A DNA stretch of 64,000 bases from Rhodothermales bacterium (GCA_041391505.1 JAWKNW010000009.1:62001-126000); one strand, 5' to 3'; counted from the stretch's first letter, positions 52,313-61,953 are shown. A program made the numbers and translations. Notes: a model not told the origin generated them from the letters alone.

Positions 52313-53524
52313 TCAAAATTCCTGACGGACGGAATCGTCTCCGGAATACGCCGGCGCAAATCCCAGTTTGTCGCGGATCAGGCGGAACGGCTTGACGACC
52401 GGGTACAGGAACGAAAGCGCCGGCGGCAGCGAAATCAGCGCGCGGTCTTTTTCGTTGCCGTACAGATACAGCTGGACGATATGCCGGTAGTAGGGAAGCC
52501 GGTCCCGGAAGCGCTCACGCATCTGCAGGTGGAAGTTCAGCTGGTACTTCGGCGGGAGGTTCGTCCCGGTAAACAGCTGTTGCACCACCGCATTGGTGAG
52601 CTGGCCGACGGTGCCGTCCCAGCGCAGCTCCTGTTTGAGATCGCCCGGCAGTTCGACATCGAGAAGATGCTGCGCAAGATTCAGGCCGATCAGCAGCATC
52701 CGCTCGGACTGGATGGCGCGCGCCCGCTTGCGGGCAGTCTCGATCGTATCGTCCTCGCGATGCCGGACGACCAGTTCGGCGATGTCGCAGATCCAGCGCA
52801 GCCGCTCCCAGAAGCTTTTCGAGCCGTGGGCGCAGAGATACAGGAGCAGATCCGCCGGCTCGAACATCGGTACGTTTTTACCCGCGACCGTTACGTTCTG
52901 AGACCGTTCGCGCACGGCGGCGGGGTCGAGCCGGAAGGCGTGCACCTTGTTGAGGAACGACCAGTGGACCTCGAAGACCACGCGCTCGTCGTGGCGGACG
53001 AACTCGTAGCCCATCTGCGTCTCCAGAAAGGTCTCTTCCTGCGCCGGCGTGAAGGTGCGGAACGGGCGATAGCCCTGCGCCATCATCACCTCTTTCAGGC
53101 GGGGAAACGCCTCGCGGTCGATCAGCAGGTCGAGGTCGCTGAAGGGGCGGATCCCGGTGTCGTTGTACAGATACGCGCTGAGCGTGGGGCCCTTGAACGG
53201 GATGGCGTGGACGCCGGCCTCGTTCAGCACATCCAGCATGCGGATCAGTTCGCGCAGCTGGAAGAGGTTGGTGACCGATTGCTCCAGGACGTGGCTGCTC
53301 AGGAAGCCGACGACGTCGGCCGGCGGGTCCCATTCCGGGTTCTGGCTCAGAAAACGGTGCAGGAGCGGCAGGATGCTGTGCGCGCGAGCCTGTTTGAGGA
53401 CGAGCTGCCAGTTCAGGGCAGAGAGCGACGCGGGATCGGGTTGCAGCCTTTTATGGGGCGTGGCAACCGGATAGGCGCACTGCAGCAGCAGGCTCTGTTC
53501 TAAAACGCCAGGGAAGGATGACAT
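52313..53524 (-). CDS. Nucleotidyltransferase-family protein (NTP_transf_5 type)
   Basis: This 403-residue protein has the nucleotidyltransferase signature in the segments IPFKGPTLSAYLYND and RPFSDLDLLIDREAFPR (the D-L-D triad), and later EVHWSFLN, a pattern typical of the uncharacterised NTP_transf_5 group common near exopolysaccharide genes. The catalytic aspartates in SDLDLLI are present. The polar C-terminus (LNFHLQMRERFRDRLPYYRH) is conserved in the family. The substrate is unknown. It starts a leftward run of genes and is separated by about 530 bases from the divergent histidine kinase. Confidence 0.85.
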   Translation of the reverse strand: MSSFPGVLEQSLLLQCAYPVATPHKRLQPDPASLSALNWQLVLKQARAHSILPLLHRFLSQNPEWDPPADVVGFLSSHVLEQSVTNLFQLRELIRMLDVLNEAGVHAIPFKGPTLSAYLYNDTGIRPFSDLDLLIDREAFPRLKEVMMAQGYRPFRTFTPAQEETFLETQMGYEFVRHDERVVFEVHWSFLNKVHAFRLDPAAVRERSQNVTVAGKNVPMFEPADLLLYLCAHGSKSFWERLRWICDIAELVVRHREDDTIETARKRARAIQSERMLLIGLNLAQHLLDVELPGDLKQELRWDGTVGQLTNAVVQQLFTGTNLPPKYQLNFHLQMRERFRDRLPYYRHIVQLYLYGNEKDRALISLPPALSFLYPVVKPFRLIRDKLGFAPAYSGDDSVRQEF

Positions 53525-54055
53525 ACGTCGCTACTAATGGCTCAGTGGGTGGGCTCCTTTATGCTATTCGTTCTGTACGCGATCGGATGCGAAAACTGAC
53601 GCCAGATAGGCGTCGACGCAATAACCTTTCGACCGAATGAGCATAGTCCTGTGACATTTGGCATATGCGTCGAAAGCTAAACTCCAACCAGCGCCCTTCC
53701 GACGCGACGGGCGCTCCCACGATCTGGCTGCGTCCATCGCTGTTTTTGTGCGCTCACGTTTTTTTGGATGAAGCGGGGCGGCATGTTCGGCAGGCTCATA
53801 CGGCGGCACCGCCCCGTTTGAACCGGCGCCGGCGGGTTCGTGGGGCGATCTCGAGGCAAGATAGGCGACGACGCGCTCCCCCCGGTGCGCCACCTCGCGC
53901 ATCGGGCTATCGCATCCGGATCGTTCTGCTCCGATCCGAAACGTTCGTTCTACAGGGTACCTCCGGGGAATACATGGCATACGCTTTGAGCTATTTCGGC
54001 ACATCGCATGCGCTGACACGCACGAATCGAGCCAGTTCGGTTCCCCCTGCATCGA
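53525..54055. other. Intergenic region, no convincing gene
   Basis: The 531 bases between the divergent nucleotidyltransferase and histidine-kinase genes hold overlapping open frames on both strands (53665-54096 plus, 53564-54085 minus). Their translations are arginine- and proline-rich without pattern, so I call neither. AT content is higher near 53540-53680 than in the flanking genes, which fits promoters for both directions. I see no repeat or hairpin of note. Confidence 0.55.
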
Positions 54056-56689
54056 ATGGCTATTCGTGGCATGCAGCAGATGCAATCAACCGCTGAAAGC
54101 AAACTAGAGCGATCCGAAGACCGGGCAGCCCGGTTTCGGGCGGCCAGCGACCGCCGGCACACCCATCTGCTCTGGGGTGTGGCCGCCGCGCAGTGTCAGC
54201 TCCTGCTCAACTCGGATTTCCCCCGCGCGCTCTTCGCCGCGCTCCGCACCCTCGGCAAGGCGCTGGGGCTCGACAGGGCCTACGTGGCCCGTCACCGGCC
54301 GCACCGGGATGCTCCGCCCACGCTCGACGTGGTCCAGAGCTGGGTCTCGGCCGTGGGCCGGCAGCGATTGGACGTGCCCCTCGAACGGCACGGGCTGTTT
54401 ACCCGCTACGCGCACTGGGCCGGCCGCTTCGAAGCCGGCGAGGTCGTAGCCTTTCCATCGAACCGGGAGACGCCGTTCGCGGGCCAGCAGGCCGGCGAGG
54501 CCAGCGTTAAGTCGTGCATTTTCGTGCCGATTCTCGTGGATGGGGCGTATTGGGGGGTAATCGGACTCGAACATTTTCATACGTGCGTTCTCTGGACGCC
54601 AAATGACGAATCGATCTTGAAGAGCTTATCCTTGGGTATCGGCGGCGCTATAGAAAAACAACAGGGCATCGATGCGCTCACCGGCGATGGCGGAGCGGCG
54701 CACTGGGCCGATAGCGACGAATCGTTCGAGCAGCTCCACCTCGAGTCCCGGATCCTCCGGCAGGTCAGCGAGGCCATCCTGGCCATGGACCGCTACGGGA
54801 TCGTCACGTATTTCAACCAGGGCGCCGAAATCATCTTCGGTCTCGCCGCGCGCGAGGCCATCGGCCAGCCGTACGAGTCGCTGGTGCGCCAGCGGAATAC
54901 GCCGTTCGAGAAAGACCCCGCGGTGCAGTCCGAACTCGAACATCGCGGCGTGTGGTCGGGGCGCGACACCCTGGTGCTGAAGGATTGGCGGACGCGTCAG
55001 GTGACCCTGTCCGTGACGCCGCTGCGCGAGCGGGGCGAGATGCAGGGCGCGATCGTGGTCCTGCGCGACGTCCTGCGGGACGTGACGGCCAACCGCCAGC
55101 AGGAGCTGCGCATCGAGCATCGCCTGCGCGTCGAGAGTGCGCTCGTCGAGGCGTCGCAGCAGCTGGTGTCGGTCGGGCAGGTCAATTTCGAGCAGTTGCT
55201 CGGGCTGATGGGGGAGGCGGTAGGGGCCGAAACGGTCTATTTCGTCGAGATCCCCTCGGATCGGCAGCTGATGCAGGAATCGCCGGAGGCGCTGCACGAG
55301 CTGTCGCAGCCGCGCATCTGGGAAAAGGCCAAAAACGACGACACGCTGTTGCCGGACTTTGGCGGGGGCGCCAACATGGAGGCCCAGCGGCTCGTCTGCA
55401 AGTGGAATGGCACGCGGTTGTCCAAGGCCTCGAAACAGGGCAAACAGACGGCGCTGGCGGTGCCGGTGCTGTCGCCCCAGGGCAAGCTGCACGGTTATCT
55501 CGGCGTCGAATACGGGGGCCGGCCTCCGGAGTGGCGCGAAGCCGACAGCCGGGTGCTCAGCGTGCTGGGCGACCTGCTGTCCACCTACTTCGAACGCAAA
55601 ATTTCTGAAGAGGCGCTGCGGGAGAGCGAGGAGCGCTACCGCACGTTCGTTGACACCACGTCCGAGGCGATCTGGCGCATCGAGCTGGAGAAGCCCGTAT
55701 CGACGAAAGGATCGATTTCCGAGCAGGTCAACGCGTTTTGCGAACTGGCCGATCTGGCGGAATGCAACCGCGTGATGGCCATCCTGCTGGGAAGCCGCGA
55801 TCCCGAGAAGCTGCTGGGACGCCGGCTCAACGTGGTCATGCCCCATCTGGAAGTGGCGCTCGTCGACGAGCTGGTTCGCTCCGGGTACCGGCTGCACAAC
55901 CACGAATATTCTGTAGCCTGCAACGGCCAGCACCTGCGGCATTTCGTCATCAACGCGGTGGGGACGGTGAAGGACGACACGCTCATCCGCGTCTGGGGCA
56001 GCTGCGTTGAGGTGACGGAACGGGTGATGCTCGAGCGGCAGATGGTCGAGGCGCTCGAGGAGCAGCAGCAGCGCATCGGGCGCGATCTGCACGACGGCGT
56101 CGGGCAGCTGCTGACGGGCGTTCGCATGCTAAGCCAGAACCTGGCCGAGAAGCTGACCGAGCAGGAAGACGACAGCGCCGTCCAGGCGCGCAAGGTGTCG
56201 GGCTTTGCCGAGCAGGCCTCGCGGCGCGTCCGCGAAATCTACCGCGGCCTGACGCCGACGCAGCTGTTCTACGAAGGGCTGGCGACCGCGCTCAACGAAC
56301 TCGCGCACAACACGACGGGGCTGCCGGGCATCACGTGCTCGTTCATGACGGACGGGCTGGTGGATGTCTGGGAGAAGGATACGAAAATGCATCTGTACCG
56401 CATCGCCCAGGAAGCCGTCAACAATGCGCTCAAGCACGCGGAGGCCTCCGAGATCCTGATCTCGCTGAACGCGCGCGGGAGCGAGATCACGCTCAGCATC
56501 GAGGACGACGGAAAAGGCTTCGATCCCGCCGTCCGCACGGGCAAGTCGCTCGGCCTCAACAGCATGGACTATCGCGCGCGAACGATTAAAGGTTCGTTCG
56601 ATATTTCGTCGTCCGCCGGCAAAGGAACGATTGTACGCTGTGTCATCAAGGAAAACCTGCTTAAGCATGAGCTAACGCAGTTCGCCTGA
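54056..56689 (+). CDS. Multi-sensor histidine kinase, GAF-PAS-GAF-PAS with HisKA_3 core
   Basis: This 877-residue cytoplasmic kinase has no membrane helix. An N-terminal GAF domain (about 35-205) is followed by PAS (about 228-345, ILAMDRYGIVTYFNQGAEII), a second GAF (about 370-520), a second PAS (about 525-655), and a NarX/DegS-type HisKA_3 core with the phosphoacceptor His679 in IGRDLHDGVGQLL. The HATPase has EAVNNALKHAEA and DDGKGFDP. HisKA_3 kinases partner with NarL/LuxR-type regulators; two follow at 56877 and 58069. It probably senses a small molecule or redox signal in the cytoplasm; the ligand is unknown. The ATG at 54056 is the first of three nearby methionines. Confidence 0.92.
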   Translation: MAIRGMQQMQSTAESKLERSEDRAARFRAASDRRHTHLLWGVAAAQCQLLLNSDFPRALFAALRTLGKALGLDRAYVARHRPHRDAPPTLDVVQSWVSAVGRQRLDVPLERHGLFTRYAHWAGRFEAGEVVAFPSNRETPFAGQQAGEASVKSCIFVPILVDGAYWGVIGLEHFHTCVLWTPNDESILKSLSLGIGGAIEKQQGIDALTGDGGAAHWADSDESFEQLHLESRILRQVSEAILAMDRYGIVTYFNQGAEIIFGLAAREAIGQPYESLVRQRNTPFEKDPAVQSELEHRGVWSGRDTLVLKDWRTRQVTLSVTPLRERGEMQGAIVVLRDVLRDVTANRQQELRIEHRLRVESALVEASQQLVSVGQVNFEQLLGLMGEAVGAETVYFVEIPSDRQLMQESPEALHELSQPRIWEKAKNDDTLLPDFGGGANMEAQRLVCKWNGTRLSKASKQGKQTALAVPVLSPQGKLHGYLGVEYGGRPPEWREADSRVLSVLGDLLSTYFERKISEEALRESEERYRTFVDTTSEAIWRIELEKPVSTKGSISEQVNAFCELADLAECNRVMAILLGSRDPEKLLGRRLNVVMPHLEVALVDELVRSGYRLHNHEYSVACNGQHLRHFVINAVGTVKDDTLIRVWGSCVEVTERVMLERQMVEALEEQQQRIGRDLHDGVGQLLTGVRMLSQNLAEKLTEQEDDSAVQARKVSGFAEQASRRVREIYRGLTPTQLFYEGLATALNELAHNTTGLPGITCSFMTDGLVDVWEKDTKMHLYRIAQEAVNNALKHAEASEILISLNARGSEITLSIEDDGKGFDPAVRTGKSLGLNSMDYRARTIKGSFDISSSAGKGTIVRCVIKENLLKHELTQFA

Positions 56690-56876
56690 TCCTCCGTCCC
56701 GGCGCGCGATGGGACGACAGTTCCAGCGTAGCCGGCGTGCCGGCGAGGGCGGCTCCATTTAATGGCCCGGTAAAAAAACCGATATGAAGAAGAACATGGG
56801 ATGATTTTCAGGCATGCATCCCCATGTATTGACCCGTCTGAGAGGACATCCTCACGAGAAACCACAGGATACATAG

Positions 56877-57593
56877 ATGAATTCCGCTGAAATCAATATG
56901 AACGTCATGAGTTCGCCGAAGTCAACCGGTGGCCGCATCCGCGTGCTGGTGGTCGATGACCATCCTGCGATTCGCGAGGCTATCGCGGATATTATTGCAG
57001 ACAAGATGGGGATGGAGCTGATCGGTCAGGCCAGCAACGCCGACGAGGCCTTCCAGCTCGTCGAAAAGATGCAGCCGGATGTCGCGGTCATCGACATTTC
57101 GCTGGAGGATGCGCACGGGCTCGATCTGGTTCAGAATATCCGGGCGCAGTATCCGAACGTCCAGGTGGTGGTGTTCTCGATGTACGATGAGAGCGTCTAC
57201 GCCGAACGCGCGATCCGCGCCGGCGCATCGGGGTACCTCATGAAGAGCGAGCCGACGCAGAGCGTCGTCGAAGCGATTCGCAGCGTGATGCAGGGCGAGG
57301 TATACCTCAGCCGGCGCATGGCCTCGCGCATGCTCAGCAAGATCGCCACGGGCCGTTCGTCGAGCCCCGGTTTCGCGATCGACCAGCTGACCGACCGCGA
57401 GATGGCCGTCTTCCAGATGCTGGGCGAGGGCTACAGCGTGCAGGAAATCACGCAGCGCCTCAACCTGAGCCGCAAGACCGTCGAGACGTACCGCCGGCGC
57501 GTCAAGGAAAAACTCGATTTCGAAACGGTCGCCGAACTGCTCCAGTACGCCGTCCAGTGGCGCTACGGACAGAGCGACGCACAGGCGCATTGA
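56877..57593 (+). CDS. NarL/LuxR-type response regulator 1
   Basis: This 238-residue protein has a receiver domain (about 21-140) with the acidic pair in VLVVDDHPAIRE, phosphoacceptor Asp73 (AVIDISLEDAHG) and the lysine in GYLMKSEP. A LuxR-type helix-turn-helix follows at about 170-230 (LTDREMAVFQMLGEG, NLSRKTVETYRRRVKEKL). It lies 187 bases after the histidine kinase and is presumably its partner. It is a close paralogue of the regulator at 58069. An intrinsic terminator follows. The ATG at 56877 gives a slightly long, polar N-terminus; Met8 or Met11 are alternatives. Confidence 0.94.
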   Translation: MNSAEINMNVMSSPKSTGGRIRVLVVDDHPAIREAIADIIADKMGMELIGQASNADEAFQLVEKMQPDVAVIDISLEDAHGLDLVQNIRAQYPNVQVVVFSMYDESVYAERAIRAGASGYLMKSEPTQSVVEAIRSVMQGEVYLSRRMASRMLSKIATGRSSSPGFAIDQLTDREMAVFQMLGEGYSVQEITQRLNLSRKTVETYRRRVKEKLDFETVAELLQYAVQWRYGQSDAQAH

Positions 57594-57600
57594 GCGGGAG

Positions 57601-57690
57601 CGGTTTAAGGCTCCAGGTTTGGCGTTCAAGATGAAGGCATGGAGCACCACGGTGTGTCCGCCTTGAACGCTGAACACCGACTACTGAACT
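57601..57690. repeat. Short inverted words (GTTCAAG/CTTGAAC) after response regulator 1
   Basis: GGCGTTCAAG near 57621 is matched by the complementary CTTGAACGCTGAAC near 57664, with related TGAACTCC words following. It is a weaker example of the word/reverse-word architecture seen elsewhere, and lies directly between the stop codon and the terminator. Confidence 0.45.
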
Positions 57691-57698
57691 CCGAAAAG

Positions 57699-57732
57699 GG
57701 AGCCGGCGGGCATCGCCGGCTCCCTTTTTTAT
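57699..57732 (+). terminator. Rho-independent terminator after response regulator 1
   Basis: GGGAGCCGGCG, loop GGCAT, CGCCGGCTCCC is followed by TTTTTT. The 11-base-pair stem with a T-run is a clear intrinsic terminator on the plus strand, closing the kinase/regulator unit and separating the second regulator transcriptionally. Confidence 0.94.
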
Positions 57733-58009
57733 GCCCGAAACCCGTTACGGGGTGTCCTTCGATCCGGATACAGGATATGCGCTAAAACTACATACGATCT
57801 TTCTGCCAAAGGTAGTGCCCCGCCCGTGGGGCGTTGAATACCTTGCTTCCGCCACAAGCACCAGCGCATCGAGACACCCGTCAACCACCACTTCTGTGCG
57901 GGATGCTCACGCGACCCGATCTCTCCTGTGATCCGGGCGCGTCTGTCTCCAGCTGATCTCTCCTGCGGCCGCTCCCCCCTCCAACTGGCGTAGCCAGTAC
58001 TTTTAGAGC

Positions 58010-58026
58010 ACTTAACGGTGTTAAGT
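58010..58026. promoter_or_regulatory. 7-3-7 inverted repeat upstream of response regulator 2
   Basis: ACTTAAC, spacer GGT, GTTAAGT is a perfect inverted repeat 43-59 bases before the ATG at 58069. Size and placement fit a binding site for a NarL-type dimer, so autoregulation or cross-regulation by the paralogous regulators is plausible. Confidence 0.5.
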
Positions 58027-58068
58027 AAAACGTGTAGCATTGTGAGCGTGAACACACTCTGGAATCCG

Positions 58069-58752
58069 ATGCCCCCACAGACCACGCGCGACATCTATTC
58101 TCGCCGCATCAAAGTCATGGTGGTCGACGATCATCCCGCCATCCGGGAAGCGCTGGCCTATACCATCCGCGACAAGATGGATATGGAGTTGGTCGGACAG
58201 GCCAGTTCGGCCGGCGAGGCGTTCGGCATGATGGATGAAAACCATCCGGATGTCGCGATCGTCGATATTTCCCTCAGCGACGCGCACGGGCTCGACGTGG
58301 TCCAGAACATCCGATCTCAGTACCCGAGCGTCCAGGTGCTGATCTATTCGATGTACGACGAGCTGGCCTACGCCGAGCGGGCGATCCACGCCGGCGCGCT
58401 GGGGTACCTGGCGAAGAGCGAGCCGACCAAGCACATCGTCGAGGCCATCCGGAGCGTGATGCGCGGCGAGGTCTACCTGAGCCGGCGGATGACGTCGCGC
58501 ATTCTCGGCAAGGTGGTCAAGGAGCAGCACAACGGCTTCATCGTCGGCAAGCTGACGGATCGTGAGATGTCGATCTTCGAGATGCTGGGCAACGGCGCCG
58601 GCCTCGGGGAGATCTCCGAGCGCCTGAATCTGAGCCGCAAGACCGTCGAAACCTACCGCCGCCGCATCAAGGAGAAACTCGGACTCGACTCCGTGGCCGG
58701 CCTCATGCAGTACGCCATTCAGTGGATGCACGGGCAGCGGCAGATGCAGTAG
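58069..58752 (+). CDS. NarL/LuxR-type response regulator 2 (paralogue)
   Basis: From the ATG at 58069 this is 227 residues, with the receiver (VMVVDDHPAIREALAY, AIVDISLSDAHG with the phosphoacceptor Asp) and LuxR-type HTH (LTDREMSIFEMLGNG, NLSRKTVETYRRRIKEKL) aligned almost residue for residue with the regulator at 56877. GTG starts at 58018, 58042 and 58048 would lengthen it by up to 17 residues and place the inverted repeat 58010-58026 across the start; I therefore prefer 58069. It has its own promoter, since a terminator precedes it. An inverted AAATCGC-word element follows the stop. Confidence 0.93.
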   Translation: MPPQTTRDIYSRRIKVMVVDDHPAIREALAYTIRDKMDMELVGQASSAGEAFGMMDENHPDVAIVDISLSDAHGLDVVQNIRSQYPSVQVLIYSMYDELAYAERAIHAGALGYLAKSEPTKHIVEAIRSVMRGEVYLSRRMTSRILGKVVKEQHNGFIVGKLTDREMSIFEMLGNGAGLGEISERLNLSRKTVETYRRRIKEKLGLDSVAGLMQYAIQWMHGQRQMQ

Positions 58753-59244
58753 CCAGGATCGTTTGCATCGCACATCGTAAACCGCAAATTGGTCTGCTGG
58801 AGGGCTTTGCTGCCTTTCACGTCGGCTAATTTGCGATGTGCGATTTCCCGTTTAGTCCTTCTTTCGTGCGCCGATGGCGCATGCCCTCGCGTATTCCTGC
58901 GCCATTTCGCTCGCGCATGTTCGGTCAATAGAAGCACGTCCAACCCTGCAGCGCGTTGTAATTTTGCGGTGCGTTCGAGATCAGGTACGCCCCACGGAAC
59001 CCCGCGAATCCCGCCTACCACATCGCGCTTCCGCTTCCGTCTCGCCTCACGATACCCCCAACCTGCTTCGTGCCCCCCGGCAAAAGAGCATAGTTTCGTG
59101 ACACACTCTGGATAGCATCGAAACAGATCCCGTGTCGGTTTTTGCGATGTTTCTAGCGCTGTATGTGTGTACAGCCATCAGAGTGTCCCACATGCTCCAG
59201 ACGGCGATCACACCAGGGCACGATCATCTACCGTAATCGACGTA
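58753..59244. other. Intergenic region upstream of the exopolysaccharide locus
   Basis: These 492 bases contain the inverted repeat 58764-58850 and then about 390 bases without a convincing gene; open frames at 58789 and 58874 translate to serine/arginine-rich sequence. A promoter for the glycosyltransferase must lie here. I do not see an ops/JUMPstart element. Confidence 0.55.
58764..58850. repeat. Inverted AAATCGC-type words after response regulator 2
   Basis: The left arm GCATCGCACATCGTAAACCG (58765-58784, continuing CAAATT) pairs with the right arm AATTTGCGATGTGCGATTTC (about 58828-58847). About 40 bases separate them. It begins 12 bases after the stop codon. The word is the one seen at 17338-17449. 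Confidence 0.75.
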
Positions 59245-60462
59245 ATGTACAGCGACTTGGACATAGCTACCGCACCCGGCGCCGTAATGCCGGCCACTCG
59301 GCAGGAGCCGAAGAGCGGTTCGCCTTTGCCCGCCTCGGTCAAGACGGCCATCGTACACGACTGGCTTCCCGTCTACGCCGGCGCTGAGCGCGTTCTGGAG
59401 CAGATGATTCACGTGCTCCCGGCCTGCAAGCTCTTCAGCCTCATCGACTTCCTGCCCGACGACCAGCGCGCCTTCCTGCAGGGCAAGACGGTAACCACGT
59501 CGCTGATCCAGCGGCTGCCCTTCGCCCGCAGCAAGTACCGGATGTATCTGCCCTTTGTACCGTTCGCGACCGAGCAGTTCGATCTCCGGGGCGCCGATGT
59601 CGTCGTCTCTTCCAGCTACGTGGCCGCCAAGGGCGTGCTCACGACGGCCGACCAGCTCCACATCAGCTACGTCCACAGCCCGGTTCGCTACGCCTGGGAT
59701 CTGTACTTCCAGTATCTCAAGGAAGGCAATCTCGAGCGCGGCATGAAAGGCCTGCTGGCGAAGGCGATTCTCCACTATGTCCGCCTGTTCGATGCCGTGA
59801 GCGCGAACCGGGTGGATCACTTCGTCGCCAACTCCCGCACCGTGGCGCGCCGGATCTGGAAGACGTATCGGCGGAAGGCCGATGTGGTTTATCCTCCGGT
59901 CGACACCACGGCGTTCGCGCTCCAGACGAAGAAGGATGACTTCTATCTGACGGCGTCCCGCCTCGTGCCCTACAAGCGCATCGACCTCATCGTGGAGGCG
60001 TTCTCGCAGATGCCGGACAAGCAGTTGGTGGTGATCGGCGACGGCCCCGAGTACGCCCGGATCGCCGAGAAGGCCGGCAAGAACGTGACGATGCTCGGCT
60101 ATCAGCCCTTCGACACCCTGCGCGACTACATGCAGCGCGCCCGCGCCTTCGTCTTCGCCGCCGAAGAAGATTTCGGCATCATTCCGGTCGAGGCCCAGGC
60201 CTGCGGGACGCCGGTGGTGGCCTACGGACGCGGCGGCGCGACCGAGACGGTCGTACCGGGCGAAACAGGATTCTTCTTTTACGAGCAGACGATCGACGGC
60301 ATCCGGGCCGCGCTCGACACGCTCGACGAAAATTACAGCCGACTCGATCCCCAGCGCATCCGCGACAACGCTCTCCGTTTCTCCGCCGACCGCTTCCGCG
60401 CGGCGTTCAGTGACGTGATTGAGCGTGCTTATGCGCAGTACATGACAACTGGAATCGAATAG
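59245..60462 (+). CDS. GT4-family glycosyltransferase
   Basis: This 405-residue GT-B glycosyltransferase starts at about residue 33 with TAIVHDWLPVYAGAERVLEQ. The C-terminal GT4 signature EEDFGIIPVEAQACGTPVVA carries the E-x7-E motif, followed by GGATETV. It most likely adds a sugar from a nucleotide donor to a lipid-linked exopolysaccharide precursor in the cytoplasm. The first 30 residues are variable; ATG 59245 or 59290 are both possible starts. The glycosylphosphotransferase gene begins 12 bases after the stop, so the two are probably one operon. Confidence 0.92.
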   Translation: MYSDLDIATAPGAVMPATRQEPKSGSPLPASVKTAIVHDWLPVYAGAERVLEQMIHVLPACKLFSLIDFLPDDQRAFLQGKTVTTSLIQRLPFARSKYRMYLPFVPFATEQFDLRGADVVVSSSYVAAKGVLTTADQLHISYVHSPVRYAWDLYFQYLKEGNLERGMKGLLAKAILHYVRLFDAVSANRVDHFVANSRTVARRIWKTYRRKADVVYPPVDTTAFALQTKKDDFYLTASRLVPYKRIDLIVEAFSQMPDKQLVVIGDGPEYARIAEKAGKNVTMLGYQPFDTLRDYMQRARAFVFAAEEDFGIIPVEAQACGTPVVAYGRGGATETVVPGETGFFFYEQTIDGIRAALDTLDENYSRLDPQRIRDNALRFSADRFRAAFSDVIERAYAQYMTTGIE

Positions 60463-60474
60463 CGATTGAGGACT

Positions 60475-61953
60475 GTGAAAGTGTACGCAAACGACATATT
60501 GACTTCCTCCGTATCGGCTCCTTCCGTCACCGAAGCGCAGGTCGGCCGCGCCACCGCGCTGCAGACCCGCCTGTCGACGTCCCGCCGGCTTACGCAGCTC
60601 ACCCTGCTCATGGCCGACGTCGTCGCGCTCTGCACGGTGGTCAACGCCCTGCTGGTCGCTTCCAAGCTGACCGGTCTGGCGCTTCCCGAGCCGTTCCTGC
60701 TGATCCCCGCCTTTTCGCTGTTTCTCGTGGCCTACGCCGCGGGCAACCTGTATCAGCCGTTCGCCATCCATCCCGAAAAGGAGCTGCTCGGCCTCACGAA
60801 AGCCTCGGTGCTCGTGTTTCTGAGCCTGGCGCTGCCGGCCTCGTTCGTGGCGCCGAGCGCGATGAGCCTGTTCCTGCTCTACGGCATCGCGGGTCCGCTG
60901 CTCATCCTTTTCGTGCCGTTCATGCGCGTGGTGACGCGGATCATGTTCTCCCGCGCTTCGTGGTGGGGGCTGTCCACCCTCGTGATCGGGCGCGGCGCGG
61001 CCGGGAAAGAAGCCGTGAAACTGCTCAAGCGGTCGCCTGAACTCGGCGTCAAGCCGGTCGCCCTGCTCCAGGACGACATCGAAAACGGCCAGTACATGGG
61101 CATTCCGACGCTCTCCAGCACGCGGCTCTACCGCATGCTCGCGCAGTCGCACCGGATCCCGTTCGTGGTCCTGGCCCTCGAGGGCGCCGAGGAGACGATG
61201 TACCTCCGCACGCTGAAGGCCCTGTCGATCTTCGATCAGATCTTCGTCGTCCGCGGCGATTCGCCGGATCACCCGGTGCTGGTCGACGCCCGCGAGATCG
61301 ACAGCTATGTCGAGACCTGGGAGCCCCGCGAGCCGGCGTATTACCAGCGCCTCATCAAGCGCGGCATGGATATCGGCTTCGCCAGCGCCATGCTCGTCGT
61401 CTTCGCCCCGCTGCTGCTCGCCGTGGCGATCATGACCAAAATCACCAGCCCGGGCCCGCTTTTCTTCGTCCAGCAGCGGCTCGGACACAAGAAACGCACC
61501 TTCGGCGTGATCAAATTCCGGACGATGCATCTGGACGCGGAAGAGAAGCTCCAGGAGATTCTGCGCAACGATCCGGTGCAACGACAGGAATACGAAATCT
61601 TCCACAAACTGCGCGACGATCCCCGGGTGACTTCAATCGGCAAGGTCCTCCGCCGATACAGTCTAGACGAGTTGCCCCAGCTCTGGAACGTACTCATGGG
61701 CGACATGAGCCTCGTCGGTCCCCGCGCCTACATCCCGAGAGAGATTCCTCAGATGCTGGGCAAGGAGCGGGTGGTGCTGGCGTGCAATCCGGGTTTGACC
61801 GGGTTGTGGCAGGTATCGGGTCGCAATCAGCTAAGCTTTGGCGAGCGCGTAGTAATCGATGTCAACTATCGCAAGGATTGGTCTCTTTCGCTCGATTACT
61901 ACATCCTCCTCAAAACCCTTCCGGTCGTTCTGACGGGCCACGGAGCCAGTTGA
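60475..61953 (+). CDS. Polyprenyl-phosphate glycosylphosphotransferase (WcaJ/WbaP type)
   Basis: This protein of about 492 residues initiates exopolysaccharide repeat units by transferring a sugar phosphate to undecaprenyl phosphate. Four N-terminal helices (about 40-165), a CoA-binding-like Rossmann central domain and the catalytic C-terminal bacterial sugar-transferase domain are present (KRGMDIGFASAMLVVFAPLL, KFRTMHLDAE, LDELPQLWNVLMGDMSLVGP, GLWQVSGRNQLSF). GTG at 60475 or 60481 is the likely start; GAGG at about 60467 favours 60481. It lies 12 bases after the glycosyltransferase stop, apparently one operon. Confidence 0.93.
   Translation: MKVYANDILTSSVSAPSVTEAQVGRATALQTRLSTSRRLTQLTLLMADVVALCTVVNALLVASKLTGLALPEPFLLIPAFSLFLVAYAAGNLYQPFAIHPEKELLGLTKASVLVFLSLALPASFVAPSAMSLFLLYGIAGPLLILFVPFMRVVTRIMFSRASWWGLSTLVIGRGAAGKEAVKLLKRSPELGVKPVALLQDDIENGQYMGIPTLSSTRLYRMLAQSHRIPFVVLALEGAEETMYLRTLKALSIFDQIFVVRGDSPDHPVLVDAREIDSYVETWEPREPAYYQRLIKRGMDIGFASAMLVVFAPLLLAVAIMTKITSPGPLFFVQQRLGHKKRTFGVIKFRTMHLDAEEKLQEILRNDPVQRQEYEIFHKLRDDPRVTSIGKVLRRYSLDELPQLWNVLMGDMSLVGPRAYIPREIPQMLGKERVVLACNPGLTGLWQVSGRNQLSFGERVVIDVNYRKDWSLSLDYYILLKTLPVVLTGHGAS

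Noticed and set aside
53564..54096. Overlapping small genes on both strands before the histidine kinase
   Set aside because: Translations are Arg/Pro/Ser-rich without pattern, codon use differs from neighbours, and they overlap each other.
58850..59244. ops/JUMPstart element before the exopolysaccharide genes
   Set aside because: I found no GGCGGTAG-type core in the interval.
59224..61605. A 793-residue open frame on the minus strand
   Set aside because: It is antisense to the glycosyltransferase and glycosylphosphotransferase, both of which have clear family motifs.
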